Origin: Stromatinia cepivora
Taxonomy: Eukaryota; Ascomycota; Leotiomycetes; Helotiales; Sclerotiniaceae
DNA length: 64,000 nt
Assembly: GCA_014898415.1 (NCBI GenBank)
Contig: RCTD01000031.1
Location: forward strand, 186,001 to 250,000
Direction: 5' to 3'
Part shown: piece by piece, positions 12,291-25,649 of the stretch
Position numbering within the stretch: the stretch's first letter is position 1
Layout of the letters: the number at the start of each line of letters is the position of its first letter
Program-made: the position numbers and the translations under genes
The notes under the pieces: model-generated
Databases searched by the model: none
What the model saw: only the letters and a program-made list of their open reading frames with translations
What the model was told of the DNA's origin: nothing

Positions 12291-12874
12291 ATTAATATAA
12301 ATATTTTATTGTAATCTTTTCCTAATATTTGATTAAATCTTTGAATTATTAATCTTATTTTGAATCGTTTTATTTTGTTATTCTTTATTTTAATTATAAA
12401 TATCTATTTCATTGAAACCAGATTATTTCTTTTAAGGAGTATATATTCTTTTCAAATATTATTTTGAATCAAAAATATGATTTCCTTTTGAATAACTTCC
12501 TTTTATTTTTCAGAATATTCTCGATCTGATATTGTTTCTTTATAAATTCTTAGTATTTTGATTCCTAGAACTTTTTTGGCCAGATATATTATACTTTTTG
12601 TATTATCTATATCTATCAACAAAATTATGAAATCTGAAATGATTTCATCTTTGATATAAAGATCTATTTTATAAATAATTGAAATTGTAATTATAATATA
12701 TTCTATATTTTCTTGAATTTTAATCTATATAGATATCACAATCAATACTTTTATAATCTTATTTTTCTATTCTCCTTTAGGATCTTATTTTATATTTCTT
12801 TTCCGTTTTTATATTAAATACCTTAGGGGTTCGTTTTTAAGATCCATTTTATCTTTTTATTCGATTTCAAATAA

Positions 12875-13186
12875 TTATAAATTTACTTCGCTTTTTGATT
12901 CTATTGAAATGGATTTGTTAATAAAATTTAAAATGATTTTAAATTTTGCTTTTAATACAGATTTAGAATCTGCAGAAGTTAACTTTTGAATTGGAATTTT
13001 TGGAATAATGGATTCGATATCTGAAATATCCTTAAAAGAAGATTCTTGATTTGTCTTCTGGATATTGCTATATTCATCTTTATCGTATATTAATATTGAT
13101 ATATCTAATTTATTTGATTTCAATTCGACAATTAAGATACTTGGTACAATCATTGAATTCAGTATAATATCTACTGAAAAAAACAC
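12875..13186 (-). pseudogene. A2 integrase-RT linker region
   Basis: A 103-codon open piece rich in Ser, Ile and Lys. It aligns with 21460-21784 in A3 and with a 280-bp stretch inside element G (39510-39800). Copia elements have a variable linker here between integrase and RT. No motif. Confidence 0.7.
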
Positions 13187-13639
13187 TTAAAACAAAAGTG
13201 ATACAAATATCACATTTAATATTGAAAATAGAAAAAATATTTTGTTTGCTATTGATCTACTACGAAATCTTCGATCTAGTTTTATATTTTTAATTCCTTG
13301 TAGATTTGATTCATAATTTCTTAATTTAAGATCCAAATCTCTTTCTCGATAAGATTCATTTATAATTATTTTACTTAATCGAAATATATAATTTAGCTTT
13401 GGAGAATATACTTTGATATATTTATTTATAACTTTTGAATATCCTAAGAATACATCAATTCTCGAAATATCCTGTAATTTGTTATATCTTTGCTCTTTCA
13501 GAATAATCTTAAGATTGATATAAATATAACATTTGCTCCCCCAAATTTTATATATCTCTATATCTGATATTGTATCTATAAAAATTTCTATAAAAGATCG
13601 ATCTATTTTATTTATATCAGAATCAATATTAATACGATT

Positions 13640-14100
13640 CCTGATATAAGTATTATATTTTATAATTTCGTCCTAAAACTCTAATAATAATTCAGCTTTT
13701 TTTAGTATTATTTTTATATCTATCTCTACAATCCTTATATTCCGTTTTGCAGATCTGTTTTGATATAAAGAAACAATTATTGTAATTTCGAATTATATGT
13801 TTGATAATTATTCATGAATAGTTTATAGAAGTTCCAGTATATTATCAATCCTAACTGTAATGATCTTTTCTTTAATAATCAATTTCATCTTCTTTTTCCA
13901 AGTTTTTAATATTTGAATTATATCGTCTTTTTGTTTAAATAATATAATCCAATTTATTTTTATATAATTATTGATGATCAATATGAAATAATAATTCCCT
14001 TAAATCGATTTTGGGAATAATCTTATAACATCGAAATATATAAATTCGAATCTCTTTGATTTGTATAGATTCAATTGCTTCAGAATACGATTGATTATTT
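13640..14100 (-). pseudogene. A2 integrase core
   Basis: Reverse complement shows the FPKSI-type segment followed by a Tyr-Phe-rich strand and the second-Asp context, the same order as at 3185-2934 and 20600-20930. Broken by stops. Confidence 0.75.
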
Positions 14101-14392
14101 TGATAAATATATACATTTCATAGATATCTAATTCAATTAGAACTTTTATTGATTTAATTATATTGGATATCTTATATAGATTCTTGATCTTATCTGGACT
14201 TAAATGATTGAATCTTCAATGTTATAATAGATATCTTTTTTTCTTCTTGAATATTAATTCGTTATCGATATTTTTAGTATTATCGATTATCTCTGAAAAA
14301 AAGCTTTTTTCCTGATCATTTTGATATATATTCGAACAAAAAATTATATCCTTGTATCCTTTGGTTATATATAAAACTATGTATATTCTATT

Positions 14393-14575
14393 TTATATTT
14401 TAATATAGATAACTTTCTTATTGTTCTTCTTGAAATATATATAATAAAAATTGAATTCCCTTTGCAATTCTATTTCGCAGATCCTTTTTCCTAACAACAA
14501 GTTTACTCCTAGCCCTAATATATATAATATATTTGAAAATAGTATTTTAGAATTATCTTTATATATTATATTCAT
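14393..14575 (-). pseudogene. A2 protease / GAG-pre-integrase piece
   Basis: 60 codons with ILYILGLGVNLLLGKRICE, the L-Y-V-P-G-L-x-x-N-L-L-S pattern downstream of copia protease. Copies at about 3690-3500 and 20080-20270. Confidence 0.8.
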
Positions 14576-15183
14576 TAAACCCTAATGATAACAATATATC
14601 ATTCTTTCATCAATCTTTATCCTTCATTTGACAATAAGATTTATTGATCTGAATAATAAAGATTGATTAGATATATATAAAGAAGTATCTATATCAATAT
14701 ATCATTTGCTAAAGGAAGTTTTACTAATAATCTTCTTTATCAAATTGCAATCTTCCTCTATTATATTCTTAATATCAAAGTTTGATTCAGAGATATTATT
14801 AATAGAATATACTTGGTTTTTTTTGTTGAAATAAATCTTTTTCGGATTTGATGATTCCCTTCTCTTTTGATAATAAAGATAATTATAAAGGAATTTATTG
14901 ATTCATATTAAATACAGACAATCTCATATATAATGATTTTCCTTTTGATATAGATCATAAGCATTATTTGGGATCTCGAAATCTGATTCTTGATATCAAA
15001 AGCGTATCTAGATCCTTTTACAATTTGCATTCGCTTTGATCCATCCTTAAAACGAAATTCCTTAGTTTACAAATGCTTAATCTTATTATCAATACTAAAA
15101 TTAATTTGGATATCCAATATATCCATTACTTCTTGATAATCGATTAGAAAACTATATATTAAAACTAAAAACAAAACAATATC

Positions 15184-15486
15184 TTAATATATTGATCGAC
15201 AATTTTCATTTACAACCCCTAATTTCCTTTTATACTTTTTCAATTTATCCCAAACTTCGATAATAATCATATCGAAATAGATATCGGATTGAAATTTGAA
15301 GTTCTGGATCATCGTTATATATATATTGATTGTAATTGTATTGATTCTAATATATTTTGATTTAAGGTATCTCCAGAATGTATATACTATTGAATATTCG
15401 TTAATAAAAGCTTCATCATTATTATTAAATGTTATACAAATATATAATAATATATTCATTTCGTCCTTTAAATATTCCGATTTCAA
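15184..15486 (-). pseudogene. A2 gag fragment
   Basis: 100 codons that include YTFWRYLKSKYIR and VWDKLKKYKRKLG, a helical gag of the UBN2/retrotran_gag type. The same protein segment is present in A3 at 19172-19462, with few replacements. This is the best preserved part of gag in family A. Confidence 0.8.
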
Positions 15487-16109
15487 TTCGACATTATAAC
15501 ATATACGACCATTGATCTTGTAGGCAGATATTGTATTGGATTCTATAATCTATATGAACCTGTAAAAGAAATTTGCATTAAGCATATATTCGTTTAATAT
15601 TTAATCAATTATATAAAACTATCCTTTCCCTTTCAATTATATCTTTGTTTATCTGAATTATTATTTATAGTTGTTTTGATCGAACTTCGAAAAATTGTTT
15701 GATTCCAATATTGTAAAGATTTTTTGTTATTTAATAAATATCGAAAATAATCTTCAAGTTTTTAAAACAATCTTAAAAAATATATAGCAAATAGATTCGG
15801 GATAATAAAGAAATATAAAAATAAAACAATAAGAAAATTCATAAAATTGTATTGTAATATATTTTCTTATAGTTATACGAATTTGCTCTTCGCTTCTACT
15901 ATAATTCTGTATCGGTATTATACAGACTGTTCTCCGTTTTAATCTATAATATTATAAATTATAAACTGTATTATTATATTTCAACTCTGCTTTGATAATA
16001 TTACATGAAAATTCTGATTTCCATTCCGTTTTACCTTTATTAATTATACTAATCCTTTCTCGATTTGCTTTGCTTTTTAATCACTACTATACAATCGAAT
16101 CTCATAACC

Positions 16110-16275
16110 TGTTAACTTTTAGTATAGGAAATAATAATATTATTGATTATATAGATTGAATTAAGAATCTATTATTCTAATAAAAGTAAAATTGAGGTTA
16201 TTCCCAAATATGGTCTATGTACCATTGTGATCACGTGACCTCAATTCTAATCCTATGATGGCCTCATTTCCAACA
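16110..16275 (-). repeat. A2 5' LTR (166 bp)
   Basis: Element-sense start TGTTGGAAATGAGGCC, end GTTAACA. Just inside it (minus strand) the sequence continues GGTTATGAGATTCGA, a plausible primer-binding site. Contains the inverted pair AATTGAGGT/ACCTCAATT and a CACGTG box. Confidence 0.88.
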
Positions 16276-16288
16276 ATTTTTTTAATAG

Positions 16289-16579
16289 TGTGAGAAAGTT
16301 GGGATATCAAGGCCTAATGCGTAACTAGTTCGTAGTCATATGATTATATAACTCTTTGTAATTAGATATAAGAAAGAGCTCTGCTTCCCTTTCCTTGAAG
16401 AAATCAATCGTTTTTCCATTAGTCTTTTTGTATATTATTTATATACAACCCAAATCATTATTTAAACCTACTAGTTTTACTACTTGAAGCTTTTACAATA
16501 TAATCTGATCAGTTCCAATTCCCATTTCCCCTTGTAGCGTGCTATCGGGACGTACGTATCTCGACCTACCTCTTTCACA
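16289..16579. mobile_element. Solo LTR H, probably Ty3/gypsy type
   Basis: 291 bp beginning TGTGAGAAAG and ending CTTTCACA, an inverted pair of ends. ATAG flanks it on both sides (16285-16288 and 16580-16583; five bases AATAG if one terminal A is shared). Much less AT-rich than its surroundings. No partner copy in the window, so the class is inferred from the termini only. Confidence 0.65.
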
Positions 16580-17253
16580 ATAGATTTATAAATTCAATTT
16601 TCAATCTTGATATTCATTTTGTTTGATTAAATCATTTGTTTTATTTTCTTTGAATAGATTAGAATTCTTTATAATTTGATGAGTTTGATGATTATATAAA
16701 GGAATAATTATATCGATGTTTATTATAATTAATTATTTATAAAGATATATATTTTGGGATAAAAATTGTATATTAATTGATATAGATAATTTCAAATTTT
16801 TATTTAAATTATAAGTATTTTTTTGATAAACTTTTATTTGAATAAGAATATTATTTATTTAATATATAAATATATTAAATAATTTGAAATTCCTGAATTT
16901 ATATTATAAATGAAAATTTAAAAAATAGATATAAGATCAATAAGTTTTATATTATTAATAATAAAATTTTTATAGATAAATTATTATTATTAAATAAAGG
17001 ATTTTTGAATATAGATTTGAAATTTTTTATCGTTTTCTATATTAAAGGAATATCGATATTTTAATAATCGATATATTCTTTGATCGAAATTTCATTATTG
17101 AATTGATTTTTTCGAATAGTTTTTTTTTGCAAAATAAGATTGAATTATTTTCGTTTTTGAATAATAAAGTTTTTTGGAAAGGAAAATATATTATTATAAT
17201 AATAATAGGGGTTTTAAATAATATAATAATATTTTATAAAGTAAGAAAGAAGA
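16580..17253. other. AT-rich stretch without recognisable gene
   Basis: Very AT-rich with long T and A runs. No protein similarity or terminal structure recognised. Probably older, strongly RIP-mutated transposon DNA. Confidence 0.5.
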
Positions 17254-17424
17254 TGTGACACAACGGCCGAATAACTTGAGCATCTCTTAGAATTAAAAGC
17301 TACAGATCGAAGGTAGAACTATATAATTATATATATACAAACCAAGAGTTCACTTAACCTATTTAAAGAATACTATATTCCGATTAAGGCTCGAATCGAT
17401 TATATTATATATATATATAATATT
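17254..17424 (+). repeat. Truncated E LTR
   Basis: Starts TGTGACACAACGGCCG and matches the first 165 bp of the solo LTR at 49517. Homology stops at a TA-repeat near 17424. The 3' part of the LTR is missing. Confidence 0.8.
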
Positions 17425-18411
17425 ATTCCCCTTTATATAAAAGCTTATCCCGAATACTTTAAATGAATAATATAAAAGAATCTGAAAATAATTACAATTA
17501 CAAATCATTAATTTTATTCGTCAATTTAATCAAATATATAAATTCAATGATATCCATTGTTTTCTTTATTCAATCAGAAAAAGTATATTTATCGATTACG
17601 TTTTTCAAATATATTAGAGTCTTTAATTCCTTTTTCATTCTTTCTTTATTCTATTTTGAATCTATATCATTATTATTATTATCCAAAATAATTAGTATAG
17701 AATCATTAACTGGATCAAATAAATCATATATATTATTATATGGATCTAAATGGCAAGTATGAATTTAATAGTATAAAAACCTATATTGTATATATTTATT
17801 TTCTTTACAAAAGCGAGTTCACTTTTGTGAAGTGAATTCGGGAATTCTCAATTATCGAAATCGAGGGGATGCTTTTGATAATGGTATTAGGATGAGATCG
17901 GAATCGAATATATTTAAAGTATGATTGATATCAGATACATTCATTGGATCGGAACGATTCTGAGAATAAGGATTAGGGCATTATAATATATAGAGAGTGG
18001 AATTAATAATTTTATTAGGAATAAAATCATTGATCAAATAAACAATTAGTTGTTATATAATTTATATGAATTTAGGATAGGAATAGAGTAAACTGAATTG
18101 CTGAGTAAACCGATTGTATAAAATTGAATTGAATTTATTGCAGAAGATCGATATCTTATTCGAATCAAATCAATTTTGATTATGAATTTTGTATAAGGTT
18201 TTTTTGAATTTTGTAATATAAATATATAACAAATTAATGTTTTGTTTCAGAATATAAAGACAATTTTCAGCTTCTTGAATTTTGTTAGGATTATTATAAA
18301 CTCTAAAAAATTGATTAAGGATTATATTATAATTAAAAGAAATGATTTGATTGATAAACGAAAATTGTAATAATATTATAATTTAAATTTGAGATTCAAG
18401 ATTAAGGTAAA
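17425..18411. other. Unassigned AT-rich remnant left of A3
   Basis: Contains one 99-codon hydrophobic open frame (17463-17762, plus) with no recognisable motif, probably chance in AT-rich DNA. A short hairpin GTTCACTT/AAGTGAAT lies near 17817. Ends in GTAAA, the TSD of A3. Confidence 0.5.
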
Positions 18412-18577
18412 TATTGGAAATGAGGCCATCATAGGATTAGAATTGAAGTCACGTGATTACAATGGTGTATAGATCATATTTGAGGATAACTTCAATTCTA
18501 TTTTTATTAGAATTATAGATTCTTAGTTCAATTTATATAATCAATAATACTATTACTTTCTGTATCAAAAGTTAACA
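18412..18577 (+). repeat. A3 5' LTR
   Basis: 166 bp, TATTGG (from TGTTGG) to GTTAACA. An internal inverted repeat TAGAATTGAAGT/ACTTCAATTCTA is perfect here. Confidence 0.9.
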
Positions 18578-19135
18578 AATTATAAGATCTGGTTATATAA
18601 TAATGATTAGAAAGCAAAACAAATCGAAAAAGGATTAGTATAATTAGTAAAGATAAAACAAAATGAAAATCAAAGTTTTTATATAGTATTATTGAAGTAG
18701 AGTTGAAATATGATAATATAGTTTATAATTTACAATATTATAGATCAAAGCAGAGAACAATCTATATAATACCGATATAGAATTATAATAGAAATGAAAA
18801 ACAAATTTGTATAATTACAAGAAAACATATTATAATATAATTTTATGAATTTTTTTTATTGTTTTATTTTTATATTTCTTTATTATCCCGAATCTATTTG
18901 TTATACATTTTTTAAAATCGTTTTAAAAATCTAAAGATTATTTTCGATATTTATCAAATAGTAAGAAACCTTTATAATATCGGAATCAAACAATTCTTCG
19001 AAACTCGATCAAAATAATTATAAGCGATGGTTTAAATAAACGAAGATACAATTGAGAAGGAAAGAATGGTTTTATATAATTGATTAAATATTAGATGAAT
19101 ATATATAAATTGTAAGATCCAATATAATATCTGTT

Positions 19136-19465
19136 TATAAGATCAATGGTTGTGTATATTACAATGTTGAATTGAAATTGAAATATTTAAAGGATGAAGT
19201 GAATATGTTATTATATATTTGTATAATATTTAATAATAACAATGAAATCTTTATTGACGAATATTCAATAATATATATATTCTGGAGATATTTTAAATCG
19301 AAATATATTAGAATCAATACAATCATAATCAATATGTATATAACAATAATTCAGAATTTCAAATTTCAATCCGATATTCATCCCGATATAATTATTATCG
19401 AAGTTTGGGATAAATTGAAAAAATATAAAAGAAAATTAAAGATTGCAAATAAAAACTGTTGATCA
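19136..19465 (+). pseudogene. A3 gag fragment
   Basis: Open from 19172 for 96 codons. It contains YIFWRYFKSKYIRIN and VWDKLKKYKRKLK, matching A2 gag. The N-terminal part upstream is broken. Confidence 0.8.
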
Positions 19466-20077
19466 GTATATTAAAATATTGTTTTGCTTTTGGTTTTAAT
19501 ATGTAATCTTTTAATCGATTATTAAAGAATAATGGATATATTGAATATCCAAATCAGTTTTAGTATTAATGATAAGATTAAGCATTTGCAAATTAAAGAA
19601 CTTTATTTTAAAAATAGATCAAAATAAATACAAATTGTGAAAGGATTTAGGTATATTTTTCGATATCAAAAATCAGATTTCGAGATCTTAAATAATATTT
19701 GTGATTTATATCAAAAGGAAGATTATTATATATAAAATTGTTTATATTTAATATAAATCAATAAATTCCTTTATAATTATTTTTATTATTAAAAAAGAAA
19801 GGGATCCCTGAATCCAAAGAAAATTTATTTCAACAAAAAAGATTAAATATATTTTGTTAATAATATTTCTGAATCAAACTCCGATATTAAGAATATAATA
19901 AAGGAAGATTACAATTTAATAAAAAAAATTATTAATAAAACTTTCTTTAATAAATAGTATACTGATATAAGCGTTTCTTTATATATATTTAATCAATTTT
20001 CATTATTCAAATCAATAAACCTCATTATCAAATAAAGAATAAAGATTAATAAAGAAATAATATATTATTATTATTAA

Positions 20078-21784
20078 AATTTAATGGATATAATATACGA
20101 AAACAATTCTAAGATATTACTTTCAAATATATTATATATACCAGGGCTAAAAGTAAATTTGTTATTAGGAAAAAGGATTTGCGAAATAAGGTTGTAAAGA
20201 GAATTCAATTTTTATTATATATATTTCAAAAAAGATAATAAGAAAATCATCTATACTAAAATATAAAACAGAATATATATAATTTTATATATAATTAAAG
20301 GATATAAGGATATAATTCTTTATTCGAGTATATATCAAAATGATCAAAAAAAAGGTTTTTCTTTAAAGATAATTAATAATATTAAAGATATTGATAACGA
20401 ATTAATATTTAAAAAGAAAGAGAGATATTTGTTATGATATCGAAGATTCAATTATTTAAATCCAAATAAAATCAAGAATCTATATAAAATATTCAATATA
20501 ATCAAATCAATAAAGATCCTAATTAAATTAGATATCTATAAAATATATATATTTATCAAAATGATTAATTATATTTCGAAACAATTGAATTTGTATAAAT
20601 CAAAGAAACTCGAATTTATATATTTCGATATTGCAGAATTATTCCCAAAATTGATTCGAAGGAATCGTTATTTTATATTGATTATTGATAATTATATAAA
20701 AATAAATTAGATTATATTATTTAAACAAAAAAACAATACAATTCAAATATTGAAAACTTAGAAAAAGAAGATAGAATTGGTTATTAAAGAAAAGATTATT
20801 GTAATCAAAATTGATAATATATTGGAACTTTTATAAATTATTTGTAAATGATTATCAAATATATAATTCGAAATTACAATAATTGCTTTTTTATATCAAA
20901 ACAAATCTGTAGAATAGAATATAAGAATTGTAAAAACAAATATAAAAACAATACTAAAAGAAATTAGATTATTATTAAAGTTTTGAAATGAAATTATAAA
21001 GTATAATACTTATATCAGGAATCATATTAATATTAATTCTAATATAAATAGAATAAATTGATTCTTTATAAAAGCTTTTACAAATATAATACTAAATATA
21101 AAGATATATAAAATTTGAAAAAGCAAATATTATATTTATATCAATCTCAAAATTATTCCGAAAAAACAAAGATATAACAAATTGCAAGATATTTCGAAAA
21201 TTGGTATATTTTTAGAATACTCAAAAATTACAAATAAATATATCAAAATGTATTCTTTAGAATTAAACTATATATTTCGATCAAATAAAGTAATTATAGA
21301 TGAATCTTATCGAGAAAAAGATTTGGATTTTAAATTAAGAAATTGTGAATCAGATTTACAAGGAATAAAGAATATAGAACCAGATCGAAGATTTTGTAAT
21401 AGATTAACAATAAACAAAACATTTTCTTCATCTTCAATATCAAATATAATATCTATATTACCTTCGTTTCAAGTATTCTTTTCGGTAGATATTATATCGA
21501 GTTTAATGATTATATCAAGTATTTCAATTGTCAAATTGAAACCAGATAAATTAGATATATCAATATCAATATACAATAAAAATAAAAATAACAATATTCA
21601 AAAAATAAATCAAGAATTTTCTTCCAAAAATACTTCAAATATCGAATTCATCATTCCAAAGGTTCCAATCCAAAAATCAATTTTTATAGATCTTGAATTT
21701 ATACCGAAAGCAAAATTTAAAACCGTTTTAAATTTTGTTAATAAGTTTATTTCAATAGAATCAGAAAGCGAAATAAATCTATAA
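20078..21784 (+). pseudogene. A3 protease tail, integrase and linker
   Basis: One frame can be followed with only a few RIP stops. It reads ILYIPGLKVNLLLGKRICE (GAG-pre-integrase, from 20110), then IYFDIAELFPKLI (first integrase Asp, near 20625), VIKIDN (second Asp, near 20810) and a VE-stop-NIRIVK segment with the Glu near 20911. The last 200 codons (21182-21784) are open and form an acidic, Ser/Ile-rich linker. A DD35E copia integrase is clear. Confidence 0.88.
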
Positions 21785-22189
21785 TCATTTGAAATCGAAT
21801 AAAAGAATATAATGAATTTTGAAAACGAATCTTTAAGGTATCTAATATAAAAACAAAAAAAAATATAAAACAAAATTCTAAAAGAAAATAGAAAAACAAG
21901 ATTATAAAAGTATTGATTGTAATATCTATATAGATTAAAATTTAAGAAAGTATAAAATATATTATAATTACAATTTCAATTATTTACAAAATGGATTTTT
22001 ATATTAAAAATAAGATTGTTTCAAATTTTATAATTTTGTTAATAGATACAAATAATATAGAAAGTATAGTATATCTGGTCAAAGAAGTTTTGGGAATCAA
22101 AATATTAAGAATTTATAAGAAAGTAATATCGGATCGAGAATACTTTGAAAAATGAAAAAAAGTTATTTAAGAGGAAATCATATCTTTGA

Positions 22190-23000
22190 TTCAAAATAAT
22201 ATTTAGAAAGAATATATATTTCCTAAAAAAAGTAATTTGGTTTCAATAAAATAGATATTTACAATTAAAACAAAGGATAATAAAATAAAACAATTCAAAG
22301 TAAGATTAATAATTTGAAGGTTTAATTAGATATTAGGAAAAGATTATAATGAAATATTTGTATTAATAATAAGGTTAGATATATTCAGATTATTTTTAGT
22401 TATTATTGTAAAGGAAAATTTGGAATATTTATATTTCGATATCAAAAATGTTTTTATTGAATTGTATTTGAAGAAAAAGATTTATTTCGAATTATTCTAA
22501 GATATCAAAATCGAAAAGGGATATATACTATAAACCCTACAAAATCTATATAATTTGAAATAAACTGGAAGAGATTGAAATTTATTATTAAAAAAAGAAC
22601 TTTTAAATATAAACTTTGTATAAAGTTTAGTAGATCTATATCTATATATATTCAAAGACTATAATATAATATTATTAATATATATCGATGATATTATTAT
22701 TGTATTATATACATCATTACAAATCATTTGATTCGATAAAAAGTTATTAGTTCATTTTAACATTAAAAATCTAGGGAAAATTAATAAGATCCTAGATATT
22801 AGGATTATTTATAATAAAAAAACATATATATTAATTATAAATCAAAAAGAATATCTCGATATTATATCAATCAAATATAATATTATATATAAACAATATC
22901 AAATCAAGAAACTATCAATAATGAATTATATTCATCTCCAATCAATAACCGATAATAATGAATTAACAAATATAAACGAATATCAATAACGAATAAAAAG
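22190..23000 (+). pseudogene. A3 reverse transcriptase
   Basis: Copia RT blocks visible: FRLFLVIIVKENLEYLYFDI then KNVFIELYLK near 22385-22470, and an intact YIDD box (LIYIDDIIIV) near 22675-22705. Further down QKEYLDIIS near 22845. Stops at expected Gln and Trp codons. Confidence 0.9.
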
Positions 23001-23199
23001 TATAATCTATTTAATAATATATATTCGATTAAATATAGTATTCTTAATTGGAAGATTTTTATAATTTATAACAAAACCAACAAAATATTATACTATAGTT
23101 TTGAAGAATCTAATACAATATCTACAATCAATAATCAAATAGAAATTATAATTCGGACCAAAAAAAGTATAATTTGATATTTACAAAAAATATAATATA

Positions 23200-23518
23200 C
23201 TTGATAATATAATAAAGATATATACAAATACAGATTGAATTAATAACAAATATAATTAGAAAAGTATTTCAAAAGAAATTGTAATATTCTATAGAGGTTT
23301 TATATTATAGATTAACAAGAAACAAATATCTATAACTTTCTTTAATACAAAATCAGAATATATTACAATAGCAATATTCATCAAATAAGGAAAATGAATT
23401 GTACAAATACTCAAAGATTTATTTAGATCAAATTATATTAAAAAAAACGAAGATATAATTCAAATGCTTAATAACAATTAAAGCATTTTAATTTTAATCA
23501 AGAATCTATATTTGTATA
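23200..23518 (+). pseudogene. A3 RNase H, part 1 (5' of B)
   Basis: Reads YTNTD near 23222, then FFNTKSEYITIAI near 23340 and LKDLFRSNYIKKNED near 23410, then DIIQMLNNN. These are the D, E, D contexts of copia RNase H. The reading is cut at 23519 by B. Confidence 0.85.
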
Positions 23519-23519
23519 A

Positions 23520-23591
23520 TGTCACGGGAAATGATTACTATATCAACCCAATTAACCATTCGTCAAGAGTGGCGTCACTTTTGGTGTGACA
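23520..23591 (+). repeat. B 5' LTR (short form)
   Basis: Shares TGTCACGG at the start and the last 40 bp (ending GGTGTGACA) with the 3' LTR, but lacks about 100 bp between them and holds about 20 bp of other sequence. Confidence 0.75.
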
Positions 23592-24699
23592 GTTATGAGC
23601 CCGGTAGCCCTTAAATCTACGCAACTTCCTATCCAATGATTACTAAGTATTCAAAGGATCATTCTTAAAATATCATTCCTATTTTATCTATAATTCAATA
23701 TTTATATTAATTCAATTATCTTTATTCAATATAGTAAAAAATCAAAATAATCTTTTTTTTATAATCCGTATTCAATAACTGAAGTGATATTTATACTTGA
23801 AAAATAAGTATCAAATTCAAGGAATCTGGGATTCAATTAATCCAGAGAATGATTTACTTATTTCTATATCAATAATATCTATTCCAAATTTCGATCTAAT
23901 AAATAAATCTATTTATACTTAAATCGATTAATTTTTAATCAAATCATCTATTTTATCTTCTATTATCGATTTTCAAATTAAATATAATCAAAAGAAACAA
24001 ATTCAATATCAAAAGGAATTCTCGGAATATTTTGTAGCGATTTAATCTAGGAAAGATGTTAGTAGAAATACAAAAATAAAAGATTCTGATAATAATATAT
24101 CAGGATCTATTTTTAATAAATTCATTATTCTATTTTTAATTATTTTCTAAGAAATCTTTTCCAAGTTTGTTTCTTTTCAATTGGAGTATCGATATTGATA
24201 ATAAAAATATATATAGAATTACAAAGCTTTCCAGGATATTTATAAATAAATCGAATTATCAATTGATTAAATATACTTTATAAAATTATCTATTCTCAAT
24301 TAGAATATTATAATTTTTTCATTTAAAATAATCATCAATATATTCAAAAAGAAACTTATATCTACAATAATTATTACTAAGTTTACAATACTACAAGAAT
24401 ATCAATTTATTCTAATACAAACCTTATTTAGCAAAACCAATTCTATCAAATGATACAAAGATTGAACTATAGTTTATATCAAAGCTCTTATATATAAAAT
24501 CATTAAAATATAAAATGAAATTATTATCAATACTTTTCTATAAATTATTAATACCAGGATACTCCCAATCTAAGCAAATATTATAATTATATAAATCGAG
24601 ATGAATAATCAGCTTGGATTATTTAATCTTTCATTCAAATAATTCAGAGATATTTTTGAAGGATTAATCTTTTAGGATTCTATTTCCTTAAAAACTAAA

Positions 24700-24900
24700 G
24701 AAGAAGTATATTCTATATTTATCTTTTTTCAAAATAATAAAAAGTTTAAAAAGAATAAAAAGAATATTAATTCTAAAAGTAATCAAGGGATCAAGAAAAT
24801 CTAGGAATATTCTTGTAGAATTGAATCTGAATAAAACAATGGAATTGGTTATAATTATACTGTTTATAATTGCAAAACCATAGAATTAGTATTTATTGGA
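24700..24900 (+). pseudogene. B gag end with zinc knuckle
   Basis: A Lys/Asn-rich stretch is followed by EYSCRIESE, then NNGIGYNYTVYNC. The Gly-x-Gly-His-x4-Cys pattern is degraded (His to Tyr) but recognisable as a CCHC knuckle. The preceding gag (from about 23750) is too broken to delimit. Confidence 0.6.
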
Positions 24901-25129
24901 AAAATCAATCCATTATTCAAAAGAGTATTCAACGAAAACGAATTACAAACAATTAGGGATCGAATAAGATTATATTTATAAAAGCAATTTTATCTTGATT
25001 GAATCAAAAAGAAATGAATAAAAAGTTCTATTGATTTTCTAGAATCTTCAATTAACGTTATTATTTTGAATACTCGATATAATTAATCAAAAATATACTC
25101 TACAATAATAAAAGTATATTATCTATTCA

Positions 25130-25560
25130 ATAACATTTTATTCGATAATTATAATATTATATATATCATAAATAATATATCTCTATTGGATAATTATCGA
25201 TATCGATTATTTGATCCCAGTGATCTTATAGAAATAGATATTTCCAATTTCCAAATCCTAAAAAATAGGGTTTGTATTATCAAAAGGATTATTAAGAAAA
25301 AAAGTTATTTTAATAATGATTTGATCTTGAACGATATAATATTTATCCCTGGTTTTCATATCAATATCGTTTCGGAGGTTCGATTAGAAAAAGCCGATCT
25401 ATAGTTTTTAGAATATAATTATATTTTTTGTAAAAGAGATTATACAAATAGTATAATAATTGTTCAATATATTTATACTGAAAATCTTATATTCTTAAAA
25501 CACAAACCATTTTCTATTTATTCGAATACTTTTTTATTTATTCCCATAAACAATCCTTTT
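25130..25560 (+). pseudogene. B protease region
   Basis: Reads NNISLLDNYRYRLFDPSD, then a 72-codon open piece ending IIFIPGFHINIVSEVRLEKA. This is the copia pattern after the D-S/T-G site (L-x-x-V-L-Y-V-P-x-x-x-x-N-L-L-S). The active-site triplet itself is mutated. Confidence 0.72.
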
Positions 25561-25649
25561 ATAATATATTCAATAATAAATAAAAAAATAAATAAAACAT
25601 TTTATTATTCTTATAATTTATTTTTTCCAAAAAAAGATATAAATAAAAT

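Larger units (their letters stand above)
3731..16275 (-). mobile_element. Copia element A2, with gypsy D nested inside
   Basis: Minus-strand Ty1/copia with 166-bp LTRs at 16110-16275 (5') and 3731-3896 (3'). LTRs in element sense begin TGTTGG and end GTTAACA. After removal of D and one target duplication the element is 5,507 bp, close to A3 (5,478 bp). Order from 5' to 3': gag (15486-15184), GAG-pre-integrase (14575-14393), integrase (about 14090-13640), linker (13186-12875), start of RT (about 12700-12296), then across D the rest of RT and RNase H (5257 to about 3960). No clear TSD is seen (ATTTT on the right, GTATT on the left), so recombination at one end is possible. Confidence 0.85.
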
